Shown: piece after piece, positions 1 through 6,671 of the stretch | How the letters are laid out: every line of letters starts with the position of its first letter | How positions within the stretch are numbered: position 1 is the stretch's first letter | Origin: a virus | DNA length: 50,821 bases | Strand: one strand, 5' to 3' | IMG/VR virus record: IMGVR_UViG_3300032163_000022 | Span: 1-50,821 of that record | Position numbers and translations under genes: made by a program | The notes under the pieces: model-generated | Database searches by the model: none | Told to the model about the DNA's origin: nothing | Seen by the model: the letters and a program-made list of their open reading frames with translations, nothing else

Positions 1-1
1 C

Positions 2-25
2 ACCTTTGACTGGGGGGCAAGGTAA
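2..25 (+). CDS. Possible 3' end of an upstream gene (partial)
   Basis: A reading frame enters the window and ends in TAA at 23-25, immediately followed by the ATG of the next gene at 26. Only seven codons are visible (TFDWGAR), so no function can be assigned. The zero-gap spacing is what one expects of an operon partner in this densely packed genome, but so short a piece could be chance. Confidence 0.3.
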   Translation, partial: TFDWGAR

Positions 26-343
26 ATGGAGCGGGGTGACCGGCGAAATGAAGGGAAGCTGCGCTACGACCTGGTTTCCCCGGAAGCCATCAAAACCCTG
101 GCGGCAGTCTATACCGAAGGAGCCAAAAAATACGCGGACCGAAATTGGGAAAAGGGGTTGCCGTTCATGGAAATCTTCGCCTCCTTGCAGCGCCACGCCT
201 GGGCTTGGGCAGCAGGCGAGGATATGGATTCAGAAAGTGGGCTGCACCACATGGCACATGTCATGTGGAACGCCGCCGCCATCTTGCACCTCCGTCTCAC
301 AAAACCGCAGTTTGATGACCGCCCAATGAAGGAGGATACATGA
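26..343 (+). CDS. dATP/dGTP diphosphohydrolase-like protein (MazZ-type N-terminal family)
   Basis: This 105-residue protein matches from memory the small dATP/dGTP diphosphohydrolase family found in phages. The features seen are an RYDLVSPEAI start, a GAKKYADRNWEKGLP stretch, an RHAWAWAAGEDMDSESGL motif and an HMAHVMWNAAAIL helix with the His/Asp/Glu residues expected of an all-alpha metal-dependent NTP pyrophosphatase. Family members hydrolyse dATP or dGTP to the monophosphate. In cyanophage S-2L the MazZ member helps supply precursors for 2-aminoadenine DNA, but most family members occur without that pathway, and no PurZ or DpoZ partner is visible here. The start is ATG at 26, behind a G-rich ribosome-binding region. 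Its stop overlaps the next start as ATGA. Confidence 0.7.
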   Translation: MERGDRRNEGKLRYDLVSPEAIKTLAAVYTEGAKKYADRNWEKGLPFMEIFASLQRHAWAWAAGEDMDSESGLHHMAHVMWNAAAILHLRLTKPQFDDRPMKEDT

Positions 344-759
344 CATTATCCGAAGAAGCCCGGAACTACGCGGTCCTGGTAGCCCAAAGGCGTGACGCAG
401 AAGCTACCGTCAAGAAATTAACCACAGAACAAGCCACGATGGAAAAGTCTTTGCTTGAGCGCATGGGAGATGAAGGGATCGCCAGCCTCAAGGTCGAAAC
501 CGATGAAGGGAGGTTCACCATCTCCCCCCGTCGCGAGCTCCGGGCCAGTTGTATCCCGGGTCACGAGGCCGACCTGGCTAGCGGGCTCCGGGCCATCGGC
601 TATGACGACATGGTGAAGGAGTCCGTCAACGCGAATAGGCTCTCTGCCTATGTCCGGGAAATCGACGCGGCGGGCGGCGAAATCCCCCCCGAGATAGCCG
701 GAGCCATCCAGATCGTTGAACTATTCAAGCTCGGCGTTACACGATCCAGCAGATCGTGA
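340..759 (+). CDS. Hypothetical phage protein, helical N-terminus
   Basis: This is a 139-residue protein I do not recognise. The first 50 residues are charged and probably helical, followed by a short mixed region (VETDEGRFTISPRREL) and a helical C-terminus. Its start overlaps the stop of the preceding gene as ATGA, so it is translationally coupled. Position between a nucleotide-metabolism gene and a zinc-site protein suggests a role in early DNA metabolism, but this is only context. Confidence 0.75.
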   Translation: MTLSEEARNYAVLVAQRRDAEATVKKLTTEQATMEKSLLERMGDEGIASLKVETDEGRFTISPRRELRASCIPGHEADLASGLRAIGYDDMVKESVNANRLSAYVREIDAAGGEIPPEIAGAIQIVELFKLGVTRSSRS

Positions 760-787
760 AAGATAAAAGATAAAGGAGCAAAAATCA

Positions 788-1492
788 ATGGCAAAAGAAC
801 TGGCAGTCAAAGAAACAGCAACCTTCATGGTACTGGCGAATGCTCAGGGCGCCATCGAGGCCCTTAAGAGCAATCTGGAAGGCGAAACCCTATCCCCCAT
901 GGACCTGGATCGTGTCTCGATCCCGGCCGGTGGTGGTGTTACCTGGTGTGTTCCCACCCTGGAGGGCGAGGAGAACATCCCGGAGATCGTCGGCGTCATC
1001 GTCGGCGTGCAAAACTGCCGCGCCTATTGGCCCGGGGAGTTCACCGGCGGAGGTGATCCGCCGGATTGTGTCAGCGAGGACAACGTAACCGGCGTCGGCG
1101 ATCCGGGCGGGACCTGTAAGTTCTGCAAATTTGCCGAGTTCGGCAGCGACTCCCGAGGCAAAGGCCAGGCGTGTAAACAGATCAAGCGTCTGTTCGTCCT
1201 GCGCCCCTCTTCCATGCTCCCCCTGGTGGTCAATCTACCGCCCACCTCTCTCAAAGCCGGTACTCGGTATCTCCTGCGCCTGGCCGGCAACAGCCTCAAA
1301 TATCAGGCCGCGGTAACCAGAATCACGCTGGAGAAAACCAAGAGCAGCGACGGTATCGCCTACAGCACCGCCGTTTTCGCCCTAGCTGCCAAATTGGACC
1401 CCACCCAGGCCAAGGCCATGGAAGATTATGCTCATGCCATGGGCCCCCTCTTGCGGCGTTCCGTGACCAAAGAAGATTTCCCGATGGATTAA
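788..1492 (+). CDS. Hypothetical phage protein with a four-cysteine metal site
   Basis: This is a 234-residue protein. Cysteines at about residues 94, 110, 113 and 129 (DCVSE, CKFC, QACKQ) form a plausible zinc-binding cluster, followed by RLFVLRP and a beta-rich half with LPPTSLKAGTRYLLRL. I recall similar proteins of unknown function in many phage replication modules, where a single-stranded DNA-binding role has been suspected, but I cannot confirm that here. The start is ATG at 788 with AAGGAG upstream. A perfect hairpin follows the stop at 1501-1525, so expression may be separated from the primase genes. Confidence 0.8.
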   Translation: MAKELAVKETATFMVLANAQGAIEALKSNLEGETLSPMDLDRVSIPAGGGVTWCVPTLEGEENIPEIVGVIVGVQNCRAYWPGEFTGGGDPPDCVSEDNVTGVGDPGGTCKFCKFAEFGSDSRGKGQACKQIKRLFVLRPSSMLPLVVNLPPTSLKAGTRYLLRLAGNSLKYQAAVTRITLEKTKSSDGIAYSTAVFALAAKLDPTQAKAMEDYAHAMGPLLRRSVTKEDFPMD

Positions 1493-1500
1493 CACCAAGA

Positions 1501-1525
1501 GGGGCTCCCCGACGAAGGGAGCCCC
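1501..1525. terminator. Perfect 9-bp hairpin between genes
   Basis: GGGGCTCCC (1501-1509) and GGGAGCCCC (1517-1525) form a perfect stem around a seven-base loop. There is no U-tract after it, so it may be a weak or factor-assisted terminator or an RNA-processing/stability element separating the zinc-site gene from the primase pair. Confidence 0.45.
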
Positions 1526-1541
1526 CATCTTAGGAGAGATT

Positions 1542-1997
1542 ATGGACCTCATTGAACTATACCAAAAACACGGGTTTTCTTTCTTTCCGCTTCGCAAAAA
1601 TAGCAAAAAGCCTCTCTTTGCTTGGGCCGTTTACCAAACCCGCCGCCCCACCCAGGATGAAGTCAAAGAATGGCGAGATAAAGGGCTGTTAGATCAAGTC
1701 GCCATCGTCTGCGGGGCAGTCTCGGGTATCTTCGTGCTGGATGTGGACGACCCCACCACCTTCGAGGCATGGCTGAAACAAAACAACCATAATCTGCCGA
1801 TAACCCCCATGGTAAAAACCAGTGGGGGAAAGTACCATCTTTATTTCAAGCACCCGGGAGGCAAGATCAAGAACTCCCTCAAGAAAATCCCCGGTGCCGA
1901 CATCAAGGCCGATGGGGGCTACGTCGTGGCACCACCTTCAAGACATCCCAGAGGCGGTGATTATGAATGGAACGAGTTTATGAACTTGGATGACTAG
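1542..1997 (+). CDS. Primase-polymerase (Prim-Pol) catalytic domain, stand-alone
   Basis: This 151-residue protein is the bifunctional primase/polymerase N-terminal domain of the archaeo-eukaryotic primase superfamily. The visible signature is an acidic metal-binding motif LDVDD at 66-70, SGGKYHLYF at 94-102 carrying the conserved His, and PGADIKADGGYVVAPPS at 117-133 with the third acidic residue. It should make RNA or DNA primers for phage replication in the cytoplasm. The usual C-terminal primase domain is absent and is encoded by the next gene, which overlaps this stop. AGGAG precedes the ATG by five bases. Confidence 0.85.
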   Translation: MDLIELYQKHGFSFFPLRKNSKKPLFAWAVYQTRRPTQDEVKEWRDKGLLDQVAIVCGAVSGIFVLDVDDPTTFEAWLKQNNHNLPITPMVKTSGGKYHLYFKHPGGKIKNSLKKIPGADIKADGGYVVAPPSRHPRGGDYEWNEFMNLDD

Positions 1998-2004
1998 AGG
2001 ACTT

Positions 2005-3054
2005 ATGGCCCAGGAAAATATAGCCGTTCCTCCCCCCTGGATGCTGGATTTTATCGAACGGGAAGTCGCCCTGGTAGAGCTTGCTCAAGGTGACCTGCTC
2101 CCTCCTGATGAAGATTGGGTGACTGTTGCCTGGAGGGGGGTGCCTGTAGGGGAACGCAATAGCGTCGCCGCAAAACTAGCAGGATTCTACCTGGGCGGCG
2201 GCGACCCAGAACCCCGAGTATTGGAAATGCTCCGGGCCTGGAACACAAAAAACACCGAACCCCTGCCTGATAAAGAACTCCAAGCTAGTGTTGCCAGTGT
2301 CGCCCGCATGGAGGCTCGAAAACGGATCAAAACCGGGGCGCAAGAAGGGAAGAAGGCGGCATCCGAACCCAATAACCTATCCTGGGAAGAACAGCGTCAG
2401 GCCGCCCTGCAGGGCCTGGGTGAACGTCTGGGCCTGCCCATCAGCGACATCCGGGTCACCCAGAGCGATGATTCCGTCCTGGAATTTGCCCTGGGCGAAG
2501 ACGACAGCGTGATGATCACGGCGGCGGATCTCATCGAACAACGTCTCTTCATAAAAAGATTCGCCCAGGCCGGCCTCCTGGTGCCCAAAAAAATCGCTGA
2601 ACCAAAGGGGGGCGGCGCTTGGCATGAAGTCGTCAGACAAATATTCCGGCTGTCCATCCTGCAGGACGTGGGGCAGGAATCCAGCGCCCTTGGTGAGTTG
2701 CGGGAATTTCTGAACACCTATATAGAACGTTACCGGGGTTTGACGTATTTCTCGTCAAACCAGTCCATCCCTCACCATGTAGCCTTTTTTATCGTGCAAC
2801 GCAAAGGCGAGAAGCCGAAATTATATGCCAGGGCCACGGAGCTTTTTATGGAAGCCAGGTTGTCGCTCGGATTTAAGTCCCTCAGAAAAATGACGGTTCT
2901 TTTCCCCAGCCTGGGCCATGAATCGGAGCGTTTTAAATGGAACCGGCAAAACGTCCGTGTCTGGTGCATGAACCTGGATGGCTCGGAAGAGATAAAAGAG
3001 ATGGTCTTTAAGAAAGCCATGGACGGGAGAGAACGTGAAGAAGAAAAAGCGTAG
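2005..3054 (+). CDS. Primase C-terminal (PriCT-like) protein, split partner of Prim-Pol
   Basis: This 349-residue protein begins with a region resembling the PriCT-1 primase C-terminal domain (VGERNSVAAKLAGFYL, followed by a helix and a DKELQASVASVAR segment). The rest (about 130-349) is unfamiliar and may be a DNA-binding or helicase-loading part; I see no Walker A motif. I chose ATG 2005 because AGAGG lies five bases upstream. An earlier in-frame ATG at 1990 lacks a good site. The gene abuts the Prim-Pol gene, so the two products probably form one primase. This could be an ancestral fusion broken by a frameshift, but the good internal start suggests a stable split. Confidence 0.7.
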   Translation: MAQENIAVPPPWMLDFIEREVALVELAQGDLLPPDEDWVTVAWRGVPVGERNSVAAKLAGFYLGGGDPEPRVLEMLRAWNTKNTEPLPDKELQASVASVARMEARKRIKTGAQEGKKAASEPNNLSWEEQRQAALQGLGERLGLPISDIRVTQSDDSVLEFALGEDDSVMITAADLIEQRLFIKRFAQAGLLVPKKIAEPKGGGAWHEVVRQIFRLSILQDVGQESSALGELREFLNTYIERYRGLTYFSSNQSIPHHVAFFIVQRKGEKPKLYARATELFMEARLSLGFKSLRKMTVLFPSLGHESERFKWNRQNVRVWCMNLDGSEEIKEMVFKKAMDGREREEEKA

Positions 3055-3313
3055 AGATAATGGATTAAGGTCCACTTGGGCCGTTGATCTTAGAAAGTGC
3101 TGTCTGCATCGTTTCTATTATAACAAAGCTATGTGGGGCTGGATTGCCGAGGACCGCCTATGCAGGCAGAGGGTCACGAAAGAACATTGGGCATACTCGG
3201 CAGTAGATAGGATCAGAAGGAAAATCGCCGCAAAGAAAAAAGTATCTTTCCCGGTTCGGCTGACGCGCTACATGATTTTAAAGGGTTACATGACCAAAAA
3301 GAGAGGGCTATAA
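3035..3313 (+). CDS. Small basic hypothetical protein
   Basis: This 92-residue Lys/Arg-rich protein starts at GTG 3035 inside the end of the preceding gene, with GGGAGA upstream. It has conserved-looking aromatic and basic patches (RKCCLHRFYYNKAMW, AYSAVDRIRRKIAAKKK) and could bind nucleic acid, but I recognise no family. It is the last gene before the repeat-rich non-coding block at 3314-3630. Confidence 0.6.
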   Translation: MKKKKRRDNGLRSTWAVDLRKCCLHRFYYNKAMWGWIAEDRLCRQRVTKEHWAYSAVDRIRRKIAAKKKVSFPVRLTRYMILKGYMTKKRGL

Positions 3314-3630
3314 AATCTTTACAAGATAAAAATAACGGCGGTGCCGGTGGTACCGGCAAGGTGCCGCATGGTGGTGCCGCTAATAAAAAGCGTCAACCAT
3401 GCGGAAGGTGTCGCGGTTCCGGTAACATTTAAAACTTTTCACATGTTGAAAGTTTTCAAAAGTACGGCACTTGCGGCACCATGGGGTTTTTTATAAATTA
3501 TATTATTCACTTACGTGGTGCCACATAGGGTTAAATTTAGCGGCACCGTGCCGCCAAGTAGCGGCACCGATTTTCTAAAAACGAACAGAAAAAACTCAAG
3601 AAAGTAAGACCCAACTAAAAGGAGACCACC
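3314..3630. repeat. Non-coding block with iterated GGTGCCGC inverted/direct repeats; candidate origin or operator
   Basis: No gene is visible in these 317 bases. GGTGCC-type units point right at 3340, 3360, 3373 and 3517. Their complements (GCGGCACC) lie at 3473, 3540 and 3561, and a variant CGGCAC is at 3464. GCGGCAC-C-GTGCCGC at 3540-3554 is a near-perfect palindrome. CCGCATGGT (3364-3372) pairs with ACCATGCGG (3396-3404). Between the two clusters is an AT-rich run (about 3487-3513). Iterated sites, an AT-rich stretch, and flanking primase and HU genes are what one expects of a replication origin. An operator for a repressor is the main alternative. Confidence 0.55.
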
Positions 3631-3903
3631 ATGACCAAAGCAGAAGTGATCAGGGAAGTGGCAGAGGAAGCGTCCATCACCAGGTGGGCGGCAGAGCTCG
3701 CGTTCAACCAGGTCAGGGACATCATCGTGAGCCAGGTGCAGCACACCGGCCGGTTCGCCATGGATGGCGTCGGGGTGTTCACCCTGGTGGAGCGGGCTGC
3801 CCGGGTAGGTCGAAATCCGCAGACCGGGGAGGCCGTGAAGATCCCCGCGAAGAATGTGGTGAAGTTCAAGCCGGCGAGGTCGTTCAAGGAAGCGGTGGAG
3901 TAG
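3631..3903 (+). CDS. HU-family DNA-binding protein
   Basis: This 90-residue protein has the full length and the diagnostic beta-arm signature of HU/IHF proteins: GVFTLVERAARVGRNPQTG followed by EAVKIPAKNVVKFKP, after an N-terminal helical dimerisation segment (MTKAEVIREVAEEA). HU proteins bend DNA as dimers and assist replication initiation, recombination and nucleoid organisation. AGGAG lies eight bases before ATG 3631. Its place directly behind the iterated repeat block suggests that it acts there, or is controlled from it. Confidence 0.93.
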   Translation: MTKAEVIREVAEEASITRWAAELAFNQVRDIIVSQVQHTGRFAMDGVGVFTLVERAARVGRNPQTGEAVKIPAKNVVKFKPARSFKEAVE

Positions 3904-3917
3904 GTGAAGGCCGGCGA

Positions 3918-3964
3918 CTACGGCAAAAGATTTGCGCCACATTAAGCCGTAGCCGCCTGGCGGC
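3918..3964. terminator. Hairpins between convergent genes; candidate bidirectional terminator
   Basis: CTACGGC (3918-3924) pairs with GCCGTAG (3946-3952), and GCCGCC-T-GGCGGC (3952-3964) is a second palindrome. They fill the gap between the rightward HU gene and the leftward recombinase gene. No long U-tract is present on either strand, so the terminator role is inferred from position. Confidence 0.4.
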
Positions 3965-3969
3965 TGCGT

Positions 3970-4596
3970 TCATGCCCTGAAGTTCTTCATTGCGTCCTCC
4001 AGCTCCTCGTCCACGATGTGAGTATAAATCTGCGTGGTCCCGATATTCTCATGCCCCAGGGCCTTCTGGACCACCCTGAGGTTCTTGGTGGCCCGCAACA
4101 GGTCCGTGGCGAAGGTGTGCCGCAGGGTGTGGGGGTGGACCTCCTTGTAGGTTATCCCGGCGGCCCGGGCCACCTCACCCACCATCCAACGAACATACCG
4201 AGCTTTTAAGGGGCCGCCCTTGAGGTTAGTAAAAATAAAGTCCTCAGGTTTCCCGGGTTGCTTGTTGAGGTATCCCAGGAGGAGCTTGACATCGGCCTCG
4301 CAGAGCCAAAGCATCCGCTCCTTCTTCCCCTTCCCCAGCACCTTGAGTTTGCCGGTGGTGGGCTCCAAGTCCCGGCGCCGCAGGTGTAAGGCTTCGCTGC
4401 ACCTGAGCCCCGAGTTGAGCAGGAGGCGCACCAGGCAGAGGTTGCGGAGCCGGGTGAGAGAATTAAGGGGCCGGCCACGGAGACGGTTGCCGTTCCCCTC
4501 GTCGGTGATCTCCCCTTCCGGGGGAGGAAAGAACTGTTTCAGGAGCATCTCTTGCTCTGACGCTATGAGAACCTCTGGGATTTTGCGCCTGGTCAT
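3970..4596 (-). CDS. Tyrosine recombinase/integrase, catalytic domain only
   Basis: This 208-residue protein has a complete tyrosine recombinase catalytic set: Arg65 (NSGLRCSEAL), a lysine near 89-91, His156 and Arg159 (HPHTLRHTF), His182 (ALGHENIGTTQ) and nucleophile Tyr191 (IYTH). It would cut and rejoin DNA by a covalent 3'-phosphotyrosine intermediate, either for phage integration or for dimer resolution. Only about 50 residues precede the catalytic domain, so the usual SAM-like core-binding domain (around 80-100 residues) is missing. It is the last gene of the leftward cluster, and its ATG overlaps the preceding TAA by one base. It may be a short XerC/D-type form or a truncated integrase. 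Confidence 0.88.
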   Translation of the reverse strand: MTRRKIPEVLIASEQEMLLKQFFPPPEGEITDEGNGNRLRGRPLNSLTRLRNLCLVRLLLNSGLRCSEALHLRRRDLEPTTGKLKVLGKGKKERMLWLCEADVKLLLGYLNKQPGKPEDFIFTNLKGGPLKARYVRWMVGEVARAAGITYKEVHPHTLRHTFATDLLRATKNLRVVQKALGHENIGTTQIYTHIVDEELEDAMKNFRA

Positions 4597-4805
4597 TAGT
4601 TGCCTCCCGCCGTGGTCCGGGCCGGGGGATCAGGTTCAAGGTTTTCCAGCCGATTCAATACCCGGACAAGGTAGTCATCGGCCTGGTCAAGCTCGAACAC
4701 CGATATTTCCCGCCCCCCGGCCCTGTCCAGGCTATTCCTGGATGATAAAATATCAATCCGGGCCTCTTTCAAGTTCGCAATGATTCCTTTCATTTGGCCT
4801 TTCAT
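4596..4805 (-). CDS. Small hypothetical protein coupled to the recombinase
   Basis: This 69-residue, probably helical protein begins at ATG 4805, five bases behind a GGGGAGG site. A GTG at 4811 is in frame but sits on top of that site. Its start overlaps the stop of the preceding small gene as ATGA, and its own stop overlaps the recombinase start as TAATG. The tight coupling suggests it could be an accessory (excisionase-like) factor, but no helix-turn-helix or other motif is clear. Confidence 0.6.
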   Translation of the reverse strand: MKGQMKGIIANLKEARIDILSSRNSLDRAGGREISVFELDQADDYLVRVLNRLENLEPDPPARTTAGGN

Positions 4806-4927
4806 ATCCACCTCCCCAGGTCCGCCCCTTCGGTTCCTTGCGGAGCAAACCAGACCGCCAGGGCCGCCAAGATCACGGCCCCGGCCAGGATGAAATAGAT
4901 GTTGGTCAGAAGTCGGTGAATCATCAT
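4802..4927 (-). CDS. 41-residue single-pass membrane peptide
   Basis: This frame reads MMIHRLLTNIYFILAGAV and continues with a hydrophobic stretch to about residue 28, then a short polar tail (APQGTEGADLGRWI). It is one clear membrane segment. Start and stop overlap the neighbouring genes as ATGA on both sides, strong evidence for real translation. I do not recognise the peptide. In phages such peptides can be holin-like, antiholin-like or superinfection-exclusion proteins. Confidence 0.55.
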   Translation of the reverse strand: MMIHRLLTNIYFILAGAVILAALAVWFAPQGTEGADLGRWI

Positions 4928-4992
4928 CTGCCCCCCAAGATCGCCAGGGCCAGAATGATTATCCAGATTGCCGCAGCCCAAAAGAGTTTCAT
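4924..4992 (-). CDS. 22-residue hydrophobic micropeptide
   Basis: The frame MKLFWAAAIWIIILALAILG plus GR has almost nothing but a membrane helix. It starts at ATG 4992 with an AGGGGG site six bases upstream, and its stop overlaps the start of the 41-residue membrane peptide as ATGA. The regular overlap and the good ribosome site argue for translation, possibly to couple the downstream gene; the length alone makes the call uncertain. Confidence 0.4.
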   Translation of the reverse strand: MKLFWAAAIWIIILALAILGGR

Positions 4993-5052
4993 GCCCATCC
5001 CCCTATCTTCTCAGTAGGAGCAGGGACCGCTGCCCCTGCCCTGCCCAAAGAG

Positions 5053-5265
5053 TTAAGTCCCAGGGGTTTCCCTTAAAAATTCGCTGGCAAGTCTCCCGAT
5101 CTCTTGGGATAGTCGCCTCAGGTTGCCGCGCCGGTTCTGATTCAAGGTTTCGGGTTCACATTCAGACAGGTCTTTTTGAGCTTGGCCGAGGTTAAGAATT
5201 GCCGCGGCTAAGGTTTGCAAGATTACCTGTCGGTCATGGTCCACTGTGGCGTGTGGTTTGGGCAT
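5053..5265 (-). CDS. Small hypothetical protein
   Basis: This 70-residue protein is mostly helical (DRQVILQTLAAAILNLGQAQKDL, then LRRLSQEIGRLASEFLRE). Its ribosome-binding GAGGG lies seven bases upstream, inside the end of the preceding gene, so the two are coupled. I do not recognise a family. It belongs to the leftward cluster of small early-type genes. Confidence 0.6.
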   Translation of the reverse strand: MPKPHATVDHDRQVILQTLAAAILNLGQAQKDLSECEPETLNQNRRGNLRRLSQEIGRLASEFLRETPGT

Positions 5266-5268
5266 GGC

Positions 5269-5454
5269 CTAAGCCCTCATGCCGCCATCAGCCTGGGCCT
5301 GGTCCATCAAGGCGCAGACCAGCTTGTGCCCATCGTAGCCCTCGGCCTCCGCCGCCTTCATCTTGGCCTGGGGGAACATTCCGAAGCGCACCCCGGTTTT
5401 CTCGTTCTTGTCCATCCCTTGCCAAACCTCTGCCGCCTTCTCGGTGTAGTCCAT
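5269..5454 (-). CDS. Small hypothetical protein
   Basis: This 61-residue protein (MDYTEKAAEVWQGMDKNEKT followed by GVRFGMFPQAKMKAAEAEGY) has a strong AAGGAGG site six bases before ATG 5454. The sequence looks like a small folded domain with a conserved Phe/Pro-rich centre, but I cannot name a family. It is part of the leftward operon. Confidence 0.65.
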   Translation of the reverse strand: MDYTEKAAEVWQGMDKNEKTGVRFGMFPQAKMKAAEAEGYDGHKLVCALMDQAQADGGMRA

Positions 5455-5472
5455 CTCATGCCTCCTTAAAGG

Positions 5473-5781
5473 TTATCCAAACGCCGCCGGGACGCGGGCC
5501 CTGCCCAGGGCTCGGTCCTCGTCCCACAAAATCACGCTCACCGGCTCCCGGTCATTCCCCGGCCCCACCGTCAACTGGTGGGCCTGGAGGTGGGCCTCCA
5601 GGTCTGCCGCCAGCCGTTTCTCCGCCAGGTTGAGGTTGTCGTAAGCAGCAGAGACCGCGGGGTTGTCGTGGCCTAACACCTGGTCCACCCAGGCAACCTT
5701 TAGCCTGGTGTCAGCCAGGACTCGCCGCACCATCTCCATCGCCTTGGCCCGGTCCATCGCTTTCTGAACCCCGTCGTTCAT
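5473..5781 (-). CDS. Hypothetical protein
   Basis: This 102-residue protein starts at ATG 5781, overlapping the previous stop as ATGA with AAGGAG eight bases upstream. A longer frame starting at 5802 is less likely. Its N-terminal two-thirds is helical (MNDGVQKAMDRAKAMEMVRR and a NLAEKRLAADLEAHLQAHQL segment), followed by a short strand-rich end (EPVSVILWDEDRALG). Function unknown. Confidence 0.65.
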   Translation of the reverse strand: MNDGVQKAMDRAKAMEMVRRVLADTRLKVAWVDQVLGHDNPAVSAAYDNLNLAEKRLAADLEAHLQAHQLTVGPGNDREPVSVILWDEDRALGRARVPAAFG

Positions 5782-5972
5782 GTCGTCGGCTCCTTCAAGC
5801 ACTCAGCCACCCACCCCTTCACCCATGCGGTCGTGGCTTCCACGTTCTCGCCAAGGGTCGGGAATAGGCGTTTAAGGTAGTCTCCATCAAGGGCAGGGAC
5901 ACAGGGCACGCCTCGCTGGAACGCCACCCTGCCCAGGTCAAAGGCTTCTTGGGTGTGGGTCTTGTCGCTCAT
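5778..5972 (-). CDS. Small hypothetical protein
   Basis: This 64-residue protein starts at ATG 5972 behind an AGGAGG site. The stretch EAFDLGRVAFQRGVPCVPAL followed by a LFPTLGE and AWVKGWVAECL segment looks like a compact conserved phage domain that I have seen as an unnamed protein, but no function is known to me. It is coupled to the next gene by an ATGA overlap. Confidence 0.7.
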   Translation of the reverse strand: MSDKTHTQEAFDLGRVAFQRGVPCVPALDGDYLKRLFPTLGENVEATTAWVKGWVAECLKEPTT

Positions 5973-6020
5973 GTCGTCCTCCTGGGGGAAGGCGCCGCCG
6001 CCCTCCCCAGCCCCGCAGGG

Positions 6021-6197
6021 TTACTTGTAAATGTTCAACCCCATCTTGATGTCCGCCCGGCCCGGGACGCTCACGTTCCCCTCCGTGGTGGCCACGATGC
6101 TTGACTTTCCCGACTTGGACCGCCCGAAGTCCTCTTTCAGGTTCACCCGGATCGTCAAGATGTCGCCCTCTACCTTCATATCCACGTTCTTCGCCAT
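6021..6197 (-). CDS. Conserved small protein (58 residues)
   Basis: The frame starts MAKNVDMKVEGDILTIRVNL and ends GRADIKMGLNIYK, with KEDFGRSKSGKSSIVATTEG between. It resembles a widespread short beta-strand-rich protein of phages and bacteria of unknown function, recognised from memory by its central DFG-SKSGK-ATTEGN pattern. GGAGGG lies seven bases before ATG 6197. It sits in the leftward cluster between two short unknown genes. Confidence 0.75.
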   Translation of the reverse strand: MAKNVDMKVEGDILTIRVNLKEDFGRSKSGKSSIVATTEGNVSVPGRADIKMGLNIYK

Positions 6198-6275
6198 GTT
6201 CTTGCCCTCCAGCCTTCAGGTTTAAGATTTAACCGCTCACTCCCGGACCCGGTCCCCCGGGCCAAGGGTTAGGGG

Positions 6276-6497
6276 TTAAGCCCTCCTGATGTCGGTTACT
6301 AAAATATCCCGGTAAACCTCCCGGGTTTCTCCCAGGAACTTCACCCTCCAAATCTCAAGCCGCGAAGTCTCGCTAACTTGTCCGGCGATCCCGATGCGGC
6401 CTTTTAGAACGGCCTCGCCTTCGGGTTGCTCTCGGGTGATTGGGTCTTGATAAATTCTGATGATGCTTCCGCTCTGCATATTCTCAGGTTGTGGCAT
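6276..6497 (-). CDS. Small hypothetical protein
   Basis: This 73-residue, strand-rich protein starts at ATG 6497 with GGAGGGG four bases upstream. The longer frame reaching 6626 has no good site and overlaps the neighbouring gene. The central part (GEAVLKGRIGIAGQVSETSR, then LEIWRVKFLGETREVYRDIL) looks like a small beta-barrel. No family recognised. Confidence 0.6.
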   Translation of the reverse strand: MPQPENMQSGSIIRIYQDPITREQPEGEAVLKGRIGIAGQVSETSRLEIWRVKFLGETREVYRDILVTDIRRA

Positions 6498-6510
6498 AAT
6501 TCCCCTCCTG

Positions 6511-6666
6511 CTAAGGTCTTTCGTCCCATAAGGTGATTTGCGGGGTGCGCCGGGGTGCGTACACCTTAGCCCAGGCCCGATAATTGGCGATCTCGCCCTG
6601 GATGCGCTCCAGCCGAAGCTGCTCATCCCGCCAGGTGGCCCAAAGCCGTTTGATGATCTTCCACAT
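6511..6666 (-). CDS. Small hypothetical protein
   Basis: This 51-residue protein reads MWKIIKRLWATWRDEQLRLE at the start and is basic and tryptophan-rich, probably an amphipathic helix that could lie on a membrane. An AAGGA site is nine bases upstream. Its start lies six bases beyond the stop of the first gene of the leftward cluster. Function unknown. Confidence 0.5.
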   Translation of the reverse strand: MWKIIKRLWATWRDEQLRLERIQGEIANYRAWAKVYAPRRTPQITLWDERP

Positions 6667-6671
6667 GGTCT

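Noticed and set aside
26-3054. A full 2-aminoadenine (Z) genome pathway
   Set aside because: Only a MazZ-like hydrolase is seen; no PurZ, DatZ or DpoZ-type polymerase lies in the window.
4220-5633. Plus-strand open frames opposite the recombinase and small genes
   Set aside because: Pro/Ser/Arg-rich shadows of the coupled leftward genes; no ribosome sites.
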